This document shows positions 19,837-29,388 of a stretch of DNA of 64,000 bases, one piece after another. The translations under genes were made by a program, and so were the position numbers. This DNA is from JABMQB01 sp963666575 (GTDB lineage Bacteria; Bacteroidota; Bacteroidia; Bacteroidales; Prolixibacteraceae), in NCBI GenBank assembly GCA_963666575.2, contig CAXXYG010000019.1:62001-126000 (forward strand), read 5' to 3'. The number at the start of each line of letters is the position of its first letter. Position 1 is the stretch's first letter. Under the pieces are notes generated by a model. That model saw nothing but the letters and a program-made list of their open reading frames with translations. It did not search any database and was not told the origin of the DNA.

Positions 19837-21466
19837 CCTGACTTCTGACGCTATCAAAAAAAGACAAGATTTAAAGATATAATTCACATATATTGAGCAT
19901 GTTGTGATTTTGTTTATATGAAAATACCGCACTAACGCGTACTTTTATGGTATGTATTCGGTACGAAAAGTAAAAACCAGGTCAGGCTCAATTGCCTTGC
20001 AAGTGGTGCAATATGTTGCTCACCGTTCCATTATTATCAAACATATAGGTAGTGGAAAGGACGATATAGAAGTTCAAGCTTTACGTAAAAAGGCCTTTGA
20101 GTGGATTGAAGGGCATTCCGGGCAATTATCCTTATTCCCGGACCAGAAACAAAAGATATTATTGGTCGATAGGGCTGATTGCATAGGGGTAACACACCAT
20201 TTTGCTTTTCGTTTTTTCATGAGCTGCCTTGATGAATGTGAGTTGTCCCATTTGCCCCGGTTATTACTTGATTTTGCTATTATCAGGTTAATTGAACCAG
20301 CTTCGAAACTGCGGTCGATAGAACTATTACAACACTATTTTGGGATACAGTACTCACAACGCATTTATCGCAATATCCCTAAATTAACAAACTATAAGGC
20401 CGACATTGAGCATTGCGCCTATAATGTTGCCCAAAAGAAATTTAAAGAGCCCTTCTATTTTGTACTGTACGATGTAACCACTCTTTATTTTGAATCCTTT
20501 AAAGCCGATGATTTTAGAATACAGGGGTTCTCAAAAGACAATAAATCACAACAGCCTCAAATAGTAATCGGGCTTTTGGTAACTCAATCGGGTTTTCCTT
20601 TGTCGTACGAGGTTTTTGCCGGAAACACCTTTGAAGGAAAAACCATGCTGCCGATAGTTGAACGGTTTATTGCAGGACACCCCCAGGTTAAACCTATTAT
20701 TGTGGCAAATGCAGCCATGCTCGATGAACAGAGGCTTTCTGAACTCAGGGAAAAGGAAATATCATACATTGTCGGTGCACGGTTGGCCAATGCGAACCTT
20801 GATTTAGTAAAACGTATTCACAATACACTGGATGGGAACCATGGCACAAAGGCCCGTTTCTCTTCGATACATGGTGATTTGGTTTGTGATTTTTCAACCA
20901 AACGGTATAAGAAGGAGTTGTATGATTTTAACAAGCTTGTTCAAAAAGCTGAAGAATTGGTAGCCAAACAATCCCTGAAAGTCAGGGCCAAGTTTATCAG
21001 AAAGGTCTCCAAAGAGAAAATAGAACTGAATACCGCATTAATTGAAAAAAGAAGGTTATTGCTGGGAATAAAGGGATATTGTACCGACTTATCTGAGCAA
21101 CAATTATCTAACGAGCTAGTAATATCACGTTATCACCAACTATGGCATGTAGAACAATCATTCCGAATGAGCAAGTTTGACTTACAGGCACGGCCTATTT
21201 ATCATCAAAAGCATGATGCAATTAGGGCCCATATATTGATTTGTTTTGTTGCATTGATAGTAGAAAAATACCTGGACTTAACAACCAAGCTATTGCTTAG
21301 GGAAATACGCTTTCTTGTAATGAACATCACTGAAACCCATATACAAGACAGCGTAACAAAGGAAACATTTATTTTCAGGTCACCTACCAAAGAAATTTTG
21401 GAAACCCCATTAGCAAAGTTGATATCAAAATGGAAATTGCTACCGCACTAATCGTCAGAAGTCAGG
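19837..21466 (+). mobile_element. IS1634-type insertion sequence with 14-bp terminal inverted repeats
   Basis: Left end CCTGACTTCTGACG (19837-19850) and right end CGTCAGAAGTCAGG (21453-21466) are perfect inverted copies; a fifteenth base (T at 19836, A at 21467) also matches. The element is about 1,630 bp with a single transposase gene whose stop lies one base from the right repeat. No direct target duplication is evident in the flanks (ATTTGT left, ATGAAT right). Confidence 0.85.
19952..21451 (+). CDS. IS1634-like DDE transposase
   Basis: 499 aa, family length. N-terminal SVRKVKTRSGSIALQVVQY and HIGSGKDD are typical of the IS1634 group of IS4-like transposases. The catalytic triad can be placed as Asp174 (VLYDVTTLYFES), the second position in VANAAML (residue 253) and Glu401 in the Y-x6-E-type segment YHQLWHVEQSFRMSKFDLQ. 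The family usually has VADA at the second site; here the Asp is Asn (AAT for GAT), which should abolish catalysis. ATG 19952. The gene fills the element and overlaps the start of the downstream kinase frame. Confidence 0.9.
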   Translation: MYSVRKVKTRSGSIALQVVQYVAHRSIIIKHIGSGKDDIEVQALRKKAFEWIEGHSGQLSLFPDQKQKILLVDRADCIGVTHHFAFRFFMSCLDECELSHLPRLLLDFAIIRLIEPASKLRSIELLQHYFGIQYSQRIYRNIPKLTNYKADIEHCAYNVAQKKFKEPFYFVLYDVTTLYFESFKADDFRIQGFSKDNKSQQPQIVIGLLVTQSGFPLSYEVFAGNTFEGKTMLPIVERFIAGHPQVKPIIVANAAMLDEQRLSELREKEISYIVGARLANANLDLVKRIHNTLDGNHGTKARFSSIHGDLVCDFSTKRYKKELYDFNKLVQKAEELVAKQSLKVRAKFIRKVSKEKIELNTALIEKRRLLLGIKGYCTDLSEQQLSNELVISRYHQLWHVEQSFRMSKFDLQARPIYHQKHDAIRAHILICFVALIVEKYLDLTTKLLLREIRFLVMNITETHIQDSVTKETFIFRSPTKEILETPLAKLISKWKLLPH

Positions 21467-22242
21467 ATGAATTAGTAATACGAATAAAAACTCATATTGA
21501 TTTAATAAATAGTAAACGAAAAATTGAACAACAAGCAAAGGAACTTACTGCAACCAATGCCCTGAAAGACAGGATGTTTTCGATAATTGGACACGATTTA
21601 AGATCACCTGTTGGCGCAATTAAGCAAGCCCTTGGATTTATAGTAAATGGTACAATAAACCCAAAAGATGAGGACTTTTTAGAAACACTCCAGTTACTGG
21701 TAAACACCACTGATGACGCTTTTAATTTATTGGAAAATTTATTGGGTTGGGCAAAATCTCAAAGTGATACATTAAAAATCATCCCCGAAAATTTAAACTT
21801 ATTCGACATTGTTTCAAGCACGTGTGCTGTTTTAAAAATAAATTCAAAAAAGAAAAATATAACTATTAATATAAAAATCCCAAATGACATTTCGGTAATT
21901 TCTGATTTAAATATGATAAATTCAATATTACGAAACCTACTGGGTAATGCCATAAAATTTACACCCGAACAAGGATTAATTGAAATCAGTGCAAACAGAA
22001 TTAACGATTTTGTACAAGTATTTATTAATGATAACGGAATCGGAATGGAACCCAACATCGTTTCTGAAATTTTTACCTCCAATAAGCACTTCCATACACA
22101 TGGTACAAATAATGAATCAGGCAGTGGTTTAGGACTTATTTTATGCAAAGATTTTGTGGAAAAAAACGGTGGCCAGATTAGCGTAGAAAGTAAAATTGGC
22201 GAAGGAAGTATTTTTTCTTTTACTGTCCCTGCCGGAAAATAA
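21430..22242 (+). pseudogene. Sensor histidine kinase, 5'-truncated by the insertion sequence
   Basis: Native sequence begins at DELVIRIKTHIDLINSKRK just beyond the IS, the usual end of a receiver domain in response-regulator/kinase hybrids, then a coiled coil. HisKA (phospho-acceptor His55 in IGHDLRSPVGAIKQ), N box (LLGNAIKFTPEQG), G1 (DNGIGM) and G2 (GSGLGL) are intact to the C-terminus. The open frame extends back through the inverted repeat into the IS, where ATG 21430 could serve as start (MEIATALIVRSQ is IS-encoded), giving a 270-aa soluble kinase without its input domain. Whether it is expressed is unknown; the upstream half is not in this window. Confidence 0.8.
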
Positions 22243-22251
22243 AATAGCTAT

Positions 22252-24813
22252 TTATTGAATAATTATTGGTTGAACTAGAGTATAACCATTTTCGGCTGAT
22301 ATTTTCACCAAATAAGCTCCTGACTGGAAGCGTGTTCTATCAAATGGAATATGTACCGTTTTCTTATTTGAAATAAAATCAAAATGATTCAGGAGGGTTT
22401 TCCCTTCCATATTTAACAATTCGATCTTTACTTTTTGTTGCTTCATGGCTTCGGAAAAATTAATATTTAAAAAATTTGAAGCTGGGTTAGGATATATAGT
22501 GTATATATGACTATTTACGTCTGGTTTTAGATATAGAGTAGCATTAGCTGTAGTTGTATCAGATGAAACAAAAACTATTTCAATTCCACTTAATTTAGGA
22601 TTATTGACAACATGCATAAATTCAATTTCAATTTGACCGTTATTATTCACAACCTCAAATGATTTTTTTAAGGCCTTAAGGCCTGCTTCCGCAAAAATAT
22701 TGAAATTTTCGGCCACCGTGTTATCCTGGATTTTAATATCACAAACAACTGGCCCATTTGCATTTACGTCAGATTCTATTTCTGCAAAAAAAAGATTGAC
22801 AATATATGTTCCATTTTCACATGGAAATACCCACTTCATTTCATCACCACCTGCATAATCGAAACACCAGGGGCCAAATAAATTATCAGGGGCAACGGTT
22901 GTATTTATTCCGCTCCAGGTATGGCTTCCGGTATGGTGGTTATCATTTATTTCGTATGGCAAAGTTTCATAAAAAGCACCTTCCCAATTTAAAACTGTAT
23001 CTTCAATTTCAGGCCCACCACAATTCACCCGAAATACCGGCATCCCTGATAGTAGCTTTTTGGGAGTAATTTCGACAGTAAATATTATTGAATCATACAG
23101 TCCAAAGCCGTCATTTACAGTCAATTGTATGTTTTCATACACTCCCACATCGATATAACGTGGCATTAAACGAATGTAATAATTTTGCCCGTTCTTAATT
23201 AATTCGGCAAAATGTGGAAGGTTATTTGCCGTAACTTGCACAGTATCATTGTTTGGGTCTGAATAATCAATAAAAATTGTTTCCGAACTTAATGTTTCCA
23301 TTTGATAGTTATCAACCATCTCCAGATTGGGTGGCTGATTTTGAGGATTCCTGATTGCTATGTTAATTTTTTCACGGGCTTTTGCTTCATGAGACAAATC
23401 AGAAACAGAAATCTTTACCGGGTATTTCCCAAAATCGGTTACATCGGGATTAACCGATAATTTTAATCTTCCATTCGAGACCTCTTCTAATGTCACAAAA
23501 TCAGGGAGATTCTCAATCGTAAATGTAAGAATATCATTATCTGCTACAGATGCAGAAATATAAAAAACCGAGTCTTCGTCCCAATCAATAAAATAATTTC
23601 CAACTGAATATAAAACAGGTTGATAATTAAACACATATGAATTATTTTCAAGTGGCCCCATTCCTTTAAAAATTTCAGAATTATCAGGTGATAAACTAAA
23701 ATCTCCGGCTTCAGGATTTACCAGCTCTAGTGGAATAAAGGAGCGTTGAACATTATTCCACTCTTTTAAATTTTGCGTATTTCCTGAATTATTTTTTAAA
23801 AAGTATGACGAACCGTACCAAATATTATCATATAAATTAATAGGATTTAATTCGTTCTGATTCGTAACAATAGCCTCGCCAATTATCCCATAAAAATGAT
23901 TGTTATTAATAATAATATCAGCATCCTCAATGGAGACACTCCGATTGTCGATAAATAGTCCCTTGTTATAGCTGAAGTAATTATTTTCCATCGAAATATC
24001 GCCTGCCCCCAAAACAATAACCCCATTTTCAAAGGCGTTCATCATAATATTATCATAAACGTTCGCTTTAGTATTATCACCAATTTGCAGGTTATTGCCT
24101 TGAGAGAACAAACGATCGGTGCCTGAGTTAAGTATCAGATTATTATATATTTCAACATCTTCAACAGCATTTGCAATCTGAATACCCTCTCTTTTGGTAT
24201 TATAAAGAATATTATTAAATATCCGAATGTGCCTGAACTCCATTCCCGGCGTTGTGGTTTCGCCAAGATACATACCCTCCGAAACATTTTCAACCAAACA
24301 ATCATGGATCACCAGTTTTTCAAAAACAGGAGTTGGATTTGGAGGCACACCGTGGTAATCTTTTTTTGCCTGAATCCCCACAAATCCATCAAAATCGATA
24401 TGAACAAATTCAAGTTCGCAATTCGAAGAAAGTTCAGTAAAGGCTACCCCACTGTTTTGAGCTGAAAGTTTAAAGCCATAATTAATACCTTCTGTTCCTT
24501 TGCCCGAAACTTTAATATACCTGCAATTTTTAAATTCCAGCGCACTCCAATAATCGAATGAATTGATATTTACCAGTCCTCCTGAATTAATAAAAACAAG
24601 CGGTGTTGTTTCATTTCCGTTAAAACCTTCAAAAACCAATGCCTGTGTACGATTATCGGAAATATAAACAGTATCCCCTCCTTCAGGTTCTTTTTCAAAA
24701 TAAGACGGATTTATAACAGTAGGTGAATCCTGAGTAATTATAAAAGTTGGGGTTTGCCCATAGCCCTGTAAACAGCTAACTACAAATAAAATGGCATATA
24801 CTAATTTTTGCAT
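22252..24813 (-). CDS. T9SS-secreted beta-helix / Ig-like / malectin-domain protein
   Basis: Large exported protein, probably carbohydrate-binding or a lyase-like surface protein. Signal peptide MQKLVYAILFVVSCLQGYGQ; right-handed beta-helix of repeated short strands (residues about 70-380, with many NNxFY, VEIYNNLI-type turns); two cadherin/Ig-like domains (about 400-580); a malectin domain (about 590-745, FRVNCGGPEIEDT ... LFFAEIESD ... GIEIVFVSSD); and a T9SS type A sorting tail (IYPNPASNFLNINFSEAMK ... GAYLVKISAENG). No clear pectate-lyase catalytic residues seen. Transcribed alone, convergent with the kinase fragment (gap 9 bp). ATG 24813. Confidence 0.85.
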   Translation of the reverse strand: MQKLVYAILFVVSCLQGYGQTPTFIITQDSPTVINPSYFEKEPEGGDTVYISDNRTQALVFEGFNGNETTPLVFINSGGLVNINSFDYWSALEFKNCRYIKVSGKGTEGINYGFKLSAQNSGVAFTELSSNCELEFVHIDFDGFVGIQAKKDYHGVPPNPTPVFEKLVIHDCLVENVSEGMYLGETTTPGMEFRHIRIFNNILYNTKREGIQIANAVEDVEIYNNLILNSGTDRLFSQGNNLQIGDNTKANVYDNIMMNAFENGVIVLGAGDISMENNYFSYNKGLFIDNRSVSIEDADIIINNNHFYGIIGEAIVTNQNELNPINLYDNIWYGSSYFLKNNSGNTQNLKEWNNVQRSFIPLELVNPEAGDFSLSPDNSEIFKGMGPLENNSYVFNYQPVLYSVGNYFIDWDEDSVFYISASVADNDILTFTIENLPDFVTLEEVSNGRLKLSVNPDVTDFGKYPVKISVSDLSHEAKAREKINIAIRNPQNQPPNLEMVDNYQMETLSSETIFIDYSDPNNDTVQVTANNLPHFAELIKNGQNYYIRLMPRYIDVGVYENIQLTVNDGFGLYDSIIFTVEITPKKLLSGMPVFRVNCGGPEIEDTVLNWEGAFYETLPYEINDNHHTGSHTWSGINTTVAPDNLFGPWCFDYAGGDEMKWVFPCENGTYIVNLFFAEIESDVNANGPVVCDIKIQDNTVAENFNIFAEAGLKALKKSFEVVNNNGQIEIEFMHVVNNPKLSGIEIVFVSSDTTTANATLYLKPDVNSHIYTIYPNPASNFLNINFSEAMKQQKVKIELLNMEGKTLLNHFDFISNKKTVHIPFDRTRFQSGAYLVKISAENGYTLVQPIIIQ

Positions 24814-24889
24814 TATTCATCAAATTTCCAAAACTATCCAAAACTCCGGCAACAAGCATAACTATTTAACAAACAACACATAAGGATGT

Positions 24890-26077
24890 TTACCCGCGTT
24901 TGGCACGTTCCCATTTTACCGATTGATTTCCCTTTAAATATCTTCTGAAACCCAAAAAAACTGACAGGTTCATTATAAAAAAGTAATAAGGGATAAATAG
25001 TACTTTTACTTTAATTTTCCGGTTTTCGAGGAACCATCCGGTAAGTGCGGCCACATAAAAAACCAGTTGCCCCACAAATAAGATATTATATAAATCGACA
25101 TTTAAAAAGCCTCCATTTAAGGCAAGGATTAAGTTTATGGGTATTATCAACAATAAAAGCAATGGAGTAACTGTCCAACGAAGTACACGGTGCGAAATGT
25201 ATTGAAAAGAAAGCCTGCCATATTTAAAAATATTCAATAATGCACGCAGCCGTATTACCGATTGGATTCCACCTGCCGAAATACGTATTTTTCGTTTAAG
25301 TTCTTCTTTTACATTTGCAGAAGCTGTTTCAATGGCATAAGCTTCAGGATTATACTGAATGGTATATCCAGCCATGGCGACTCTCAATGAAATAATAAAA
25401 TCGTCGAGTAAAGTATCTTTTTCAACTTCCTGCCACAATTCAGTACGAATGGCAAATAATTCACCAGCAGCACCAACAACAGAATACCATTCAGCGTCCC
25501 ATTTTTTGAGCGTGGATTCGTATTTCCAATAAATTCCTTCACCAGCACCAGCAGCTGCATCAGCCTCGTTTGAATAGATCCTTTTTTCGCCCGATACACA
25601 TCCAACCTTAGGATTTCGAAACAGGTTAACAATTTCCTGAATTGAATTTTCTCCAAGGTTTGTATTCCCATCCGAAAAAATAACAATGGGCGTTTTTACA
25701 AACTTCATCCCCCGGTTCATAGCGCCAATTTTGCCTCCGCGCTCAGGCACATGGTGCACTTCAACACCCTCGTATTTTTTTAATAAATCGGGAGTTCCGT
25801 CATCTGAGCCATCGGTTATCCAAACTTGTCGGACCTTATTTTGCGGGTATTTTAAACTCAGAGAATTTTTTACTTTTTCATCGACATAATCCTTTTCGTT
25901 AAAGGCTGCGACAAACAGCGTTACTTCAGGTTCGTAATCATCATTCCCTTCAAATTTCTTTGATAAACCCAGCAAACGCCTTATCTTGATAATTAAAAAC
26001 AACAAAATTCCATACCCCAAATAAGAATAGAATATGACAAATAAAAACACCCAAAATAAAATCTCCAAAATTTCCAT
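24890..26077 (-). CDS. Membrane glycosyltransferase family 2, EPS cluster
   Basis: Processive-type GT2 at the 3' end of the EPS operon. N-terminal membrane helix (FWVFLFVIFYSYLGYGILLFLII), GT-A domain with VTLFVAAFNE, DGSDDGT (nucleotide binding), SDGN in the DxD position, EKRIY and LLDDFIISLRVA (catalytic D in the third motif), and KRKIRISAGGIQS at the QxxRW position; C-terminal membrane helices (TPLLLLLIIPINLILAL; ILFVGQLVFYVAALTGWF; LFIPYYFFIMNLSVFLGF). The usual Trp of QxxRW is not obvious. Likely extends or decorates the repeat unit. ATG 26077, 22 bp after the acyltransferase stop. Confidence 0.88.
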   Translation of the reverse strand: MEILEILFWVFLFVIFYSYLGYGILLFLIIKIRRLLGLSKKFEGNDDYEPEVTLFVAAFNEKDYVDEKVKNSLSLKYPQNKVRQVWITDGSDDGTPDLLKKYEGVEVHHVPERGGKIGAMNRGMKFVKTPIVIFSDGNTNLGENSIQEIVNLFRNPKVGCVSGEKRIYSNEADAAAGAGEGIYWKYESTLKKWDAEWYSVVGAAGELFAIRTELWQEVEKDTLLDDFIISLRVAMAGYTIQYNPEAYAIETASANVKEELKRKIRISAGGIQSVIRLRALLNIFKYGRLSFQYISHRVLRWTVTPLLLLLIIPINLILALNGGFLNVDLYNILFVGQLVFYVAALTGWFLENRKIKVKVLFIPYYFFIMNLSVFLGFRRYLKGNQSVKWERAKRG

Positions 26078-26099
26078 GCCTATATTATTTAACCACTAA

Positions 26100-26714
26100 T
26101 TAAACTTTTTCCCACTTCTGAGATTCATGATTGTATTGCTTGATAACTCGTCCAGGGTTGCCAACAACAACCGAATAAGGAGGAACACTTTTTGTAACTA
26201 CACTTCCTGCCGCCACAATGCTATGTTTCCCAATTGTAACTCCAGCCACAATTACCGCATTTGAACCAATCCAACTTTCGTCTTCCACAACAATTGGGGC
26301 TGTTGAAACACCTTGCTCATGAATGGGCAAATTAATGTCGGTATAATTATGATTAAGTCCTGATAATACAACATTTTGCGCTAACCTGATATCGTTACCA
26401 ATTGTAACTGGTCCAATAATTGTATTTCCGAGGCCAATTCGTGTACGGTCACCAATTATTACATCCCCTACTCCATTATTTATGGTTGAAAAATCTTCGA
26501 TGGTAGAATCGTCGCCCAACGAAAAATAATTAAACGGTAGAACGTCCATCCGTGTGCGCCTGCGTACCAACGACCTTTTACCTTTGTGATGTTTAAATGG
26601 ATTTAAAAATAATTTCACCCATAACCGCGGACGCGCCTGATTGTGTGGCATAATCATCCATAAGGCCAGTTTTTTTAATCGGGGGTTGGCTTTTATTTTT
26701 GCAACTATACTCAT
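26100..26714 (-). CDS. Hexapeptide-repeat acyltransferase (LbH, WcaF/maa-like), EPS cluster
   Basis: Left-handed beta-helix acyltransferase, about residues 60-195, with hexapeptide turns (GVGDVIIGDRTRIGLGNTII; IVVEDESWIGSNAVIVAGVT; IGKHSIVAAGSVVTKSVPPY) and the catalytic His in LNHNYTD. 204 aa, normal. Acetyl-CoA is the usual donor, so O-acetylation of a sugar in the exported polymer is inferred. Its ATG overlaps the stop of the upstream glycosyltransferase (ATGA), implying coupling. Confidence 0.88.
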   Translation of the reverse strand: MSIVAKIKANPRLKKLALWMIMPHNQARPRLWVKLFLNPFKHHKGKRSLVRRRTRMDVLPFNYFSLGDDSTIEDFSTINNGVGDVIIGDRTRIGLGNTIIGPVTIGNDIRLAQNVVLSGLNHNYTDINLPIHEQGVSTAPIVVEDESWIGSNAVIVAGVTIGKHSIVAAGSVVTKSVPPYSVVVGNPGRVIKQYNHESQKWEKV

Positions 26715-27916
26715 ACCTTTAACCGTTTTTGAGTTTCTTCAAACTTCTGATAGATTGCCTCGACATTGTTTGTCCAGGTATGTGAAGCAGCAAAGTCAGC
26801 CCGTTTTTTTTGTTTTTCAGGTGTATCTTCAGCTAAGGCTGTTTCGATTAAAGTAACATATTCTTCTTTGTTTGCTGCCAGGTAAGTAAACTCCCCAAAA
26901 TAATCCATTGCCTCAGTTTTTGTGGCAATAGTTGCTTTTCCCATAGCCAAATATTCATCAATTTTGCGCGGATAGTTTCCAATTGTTATTTCATTTAGCA
27001 ATTGAGGATTTAAAGCGACATCGAATGCCGATAAATAAGATGGCAGTTCTTCTTCAGTTTTATTACCTGTAAAAAAAACATTGGGCATTTTGTGCAACTC
27101 CGAAGCCTTAAATACTTCATCTTCGGGCCCTACTAAAACGACACTCCATTCAGGTTTACTTTTTGCGATGTATTCAAGGATTTTAACATCTAACCGAAGG
27201 CTTTTTAAAGCTCCTATATAACCTATTACAGGCTTGGAAATTGATTCAAACTCCTTTGGTAAGGTATACTCGTTTTTAATAGCAAATGCTTCGGTTTCGC
27301 ATCCCTGTCCTACAAAATATGAGAAAGGATTAAATTTCGAAGCCAGTTTTGCCAGATATGTAGAATTTGCAACTACAACATCCGCTTTTTTCATATGCAG
27401 CGCCTCAATCCTAATTCCTTGCTTTTTCCAATAATCAACAGCCACCAAATTATCGCGCGTGTAATACATATAAACCAGCGGATTTAATAGTCCTTTTAAA
27501 TAGAAGCTACGGAACATGTCGCTATCATTAAACAAATAAAAATCTCCAATTCCCAATTTGGATTTTGCATATTCTATTTCAGATGCAAATCGTTTATTGT
27601 TAATTTTATTTAACTTATCGAATAAAAAATCGGGCTTTAACTGATTGATTGACTCATTTATTTTTCGTGGATAAAAAACCGTCAGGTTTGGATTAATTTT
27701 TTCAAATGGCTCTATTTCACCTTTAATGATTTTTTTTCGTTTTGCCACACGTGGATCATCTGAATGGCGCATAGCCGTTAATCGGTCAAGTGCCGGATTA
27801 ACATATAACACCCGATTATTTTTTGAAAATTCGGCTGCAATATTTTTACAATTGCTTCCAATTTCAATATCCCAGGCTTGTATTCCTACAACAATAATAT
27901 CTTTCCCTTTTACCAT
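26711..27916 (-). CDS. Glycosyltransferase (GT-B fold, group 1-like), EPS cluster
   Basis: 401 aa GT-B enzyme. N-terminal VGIQAWDIEIGSNCKNIAAEFSKNNRVLYVNP acceptor domain; C-terminal donor domain with PVIGYIGALKSLRLDVKIL, SVVLVGPEDEVF, NVFFTGNKTEEELPSYLSAFDVALNP and PRKIDEYLAMGKATIATKTE, where the E-x7-E type motif is replaced by KIDEYLAMG as in TuaH-like transferases. Probably cytosolic or membrane-associated and adds one sugar to the lipid-linked unit. ATG 27916, 3 bp after the next upstream gene's stop. Confidence 0.88.
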   Translation of the reverse strand: MVKGKDIIVVGIQAWDIEIGSNCKNIAAEFSKNNRVLYVNPALDRLTAMRHSDDPRVAKRKKIIKGEIEPFEKINPNLTVFYPRKINESINQLKPDFLFDKLNKINNKRFASEIEYAKSKLGIGDFYLFNDSDMFRSFYLKGLLNPLVYMYYTRDNLVAVDYWKKQGIRIEALHMKKADVVVANSTYLAKLASKFNPFSYFVGQGCETEAFAIKNEYTLPKEFESISKPVIGYIGALKSLRLDVKILEYIAKSKPEWSVVLVGPEDEVFKASELHKMPNVFFTGNKTEEELPSYLSAFDVALNPQLLNEITIGNYPRKIDEYLAMGKATIATKTEAMDYFGEFTYLAANKEEYVTLIETALAEDTPEKQKKRADFAASHTWTNNVEAIYQKFEETQKRLKV

Positions 27917-27919
27917 TTT

Positions 27920-29068
27920 TTAAGCCTTAAGTTCATTATAAACCTCCTTATACAATTTTAAATAATCATGGGCCATATTTTTCCATGAGAATTTTTTTGC
28001 CCGTTTAATCCCTTTCCGACAAAGTTCATCATGGTAGGTTTTATCAGCCAATATTTTAATTATTCCCTGAGTTATTTCACTTGAATTATGTGGGTCAACA
28101 ATATGGGCTGCATCGCCCGCTATTTCAGGCATTGAGGAAGTATTAGAGGTTATTACAGGCACGCCGCATGCCATCCCTTCCAATATTGGAATGCCAAAAC
28201 TCTCGCGCAGCGAAGGGTATAAAAAAACATGACATTGACTGATGATCGCTGGCAAATCAACATTGTTGATATACCCTGTCAGAAAAATATCTTCACGCAA
28301 TTCAGGATGCCCAATATCTGAAAGAATTTTCCGAAGAGCATTTTCATCGTAATCGAGCATTACAAGTTTGTAGTCAATTGTACTTTGTGCTTTAAAATCG
28401 GCAAATGCTTTCAGCACATTAGGTGTATTTTTTTTAGGGTCGGTATTGCCCAGGAAAAACAAAAAATTATCGGGCAACTTGTATTTTTCCTTTGCCTGAT
28501 TTAATATTTGTTTATCGGTTATTTTTTTAAAATGACTGCCAACACCATTGTATATTGCCACCAAATTATCACCCAATCCCATAAATGATTTTATCCGTTC
28601 TTTTTCAAAATTTGAGACAGTGGATACGCGTTTACTTTTTCGTACTACCGGCGGAACCACCAATCGGCGATACATATTCCCCAACTTTTGATACCACGAA
28701 CCGGCCTTTTTAAAAATGCTAATACTTTCGAGGTAAATAATATCGTGAAGAATGGTAATTAAAGGTACTTTCGACCAAATTGGACCAGTATTACTGGTAC
28801 AATGAAGGATATCGCACCCTTCGGCTTTTGCCGCTTTTGGCAAAAAAAACTGTTCCCATATTGGATAAGGCCCTCCTTTAAGCTCAACAATCTTAAAATT
28901 TGTGGCCTTCGGAATACAACTATTATCTTCGTCGGGCTTTACAAAAACCACATATTGGTTTTCGGTATCGATCTCCTGCAGGTTTTTTATAAGTTCTAAC
29001 GCCACCATGTCCATCCCGTGTTTCTTTTTACGGTATAACCGTTGGCCCTCAATCCCAATTTTTATCAT
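27920..29068 (-). CDS. Glycosyltransferase family 4 (group 1), EPS cluster
   Basis: GT4 retaining glycosyltransferase. MIKIGIEGQRLYRKKKHGMD N-terminus, ILHCTSNTGPIW, and the GT4 donor motif in HVFLYPSLRESFGIPILEGMACGVPVITS (E-x7-E), followed by EIAGDAAHIVDP. I start at ATG 29068, not the TTG two codons before. A 314-bp stretch with no gene precedes it, so it may have its own promoter and the upstream cluster genes (from 30 kb) may form a separate transcript. Confidence 0.92.
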   Translation of the reverse strand: MIKIGIEGQRLYRKKKHGMDMVALELIKNLQEIDTENQYVVFVKPDEDNSCIPKATNFKIVELKGGPYPIWEQFFLPKAAKAEGCDILHCTSNTGPIWSKVPLITILHDIIYLESISIFKKAGSWYQKLGNMYRRLVVPPVVRKSKRVSTVSNFEKERIKSFMGLGDNLVAIYNGVGSHFKKITDKQILNQAKEKYKLPDNFLFFLGNTDPKKNTPNVLKAFADFKAQSTIDYKLVMLDYDENALRKILSDIGHPELREDIFLTGYINNVDLPAIISQCHVFLYPSLRESFGIPILEGMACGVPVITSNTSSMPEIAGDAAHIVDPHNSSEITQGIIKILADKTYHDELCRKGIKRAKKFSWKNMAHDYLKLYKEVYNELKA

Positions 29069-29388
29069 AAACAAACTATTACATTTTATCTTAAAAATAC
29101 GCTAATTATTCCATTTATTCCTTACGAAAAACAGGTTTTAGTAATTCTTTTTCCCTGATTTTTAACGAGTTTTGACCTAAGTTTTTAAAATGGCTAATTT
29201 TTAAACATAACATATGAACATAACAATTCGTTCAACCGTTTTTACTATTTTAGGGAGAATATTAAGATTTTAATACAATTTATTAAATAGAGTCACGATT
29301 TTAAGTTAAAATATAGGGAATCAGAACCTTGTAATTAGTTTTATCATAAATAATAAGCATACAAAACTATACCACTGAATTTTTAATT
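29069..29388. other. Intergenic region between divergent genes
   Basis: About 320 bp, very AT-rich, between the divergent starts of the GT4 gene and the YdcF-like gene. It must hold both promoters. I see no convincing TTTG/TAnnTTTG pair, hairpin or short ORF. Confidence 0.5.
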
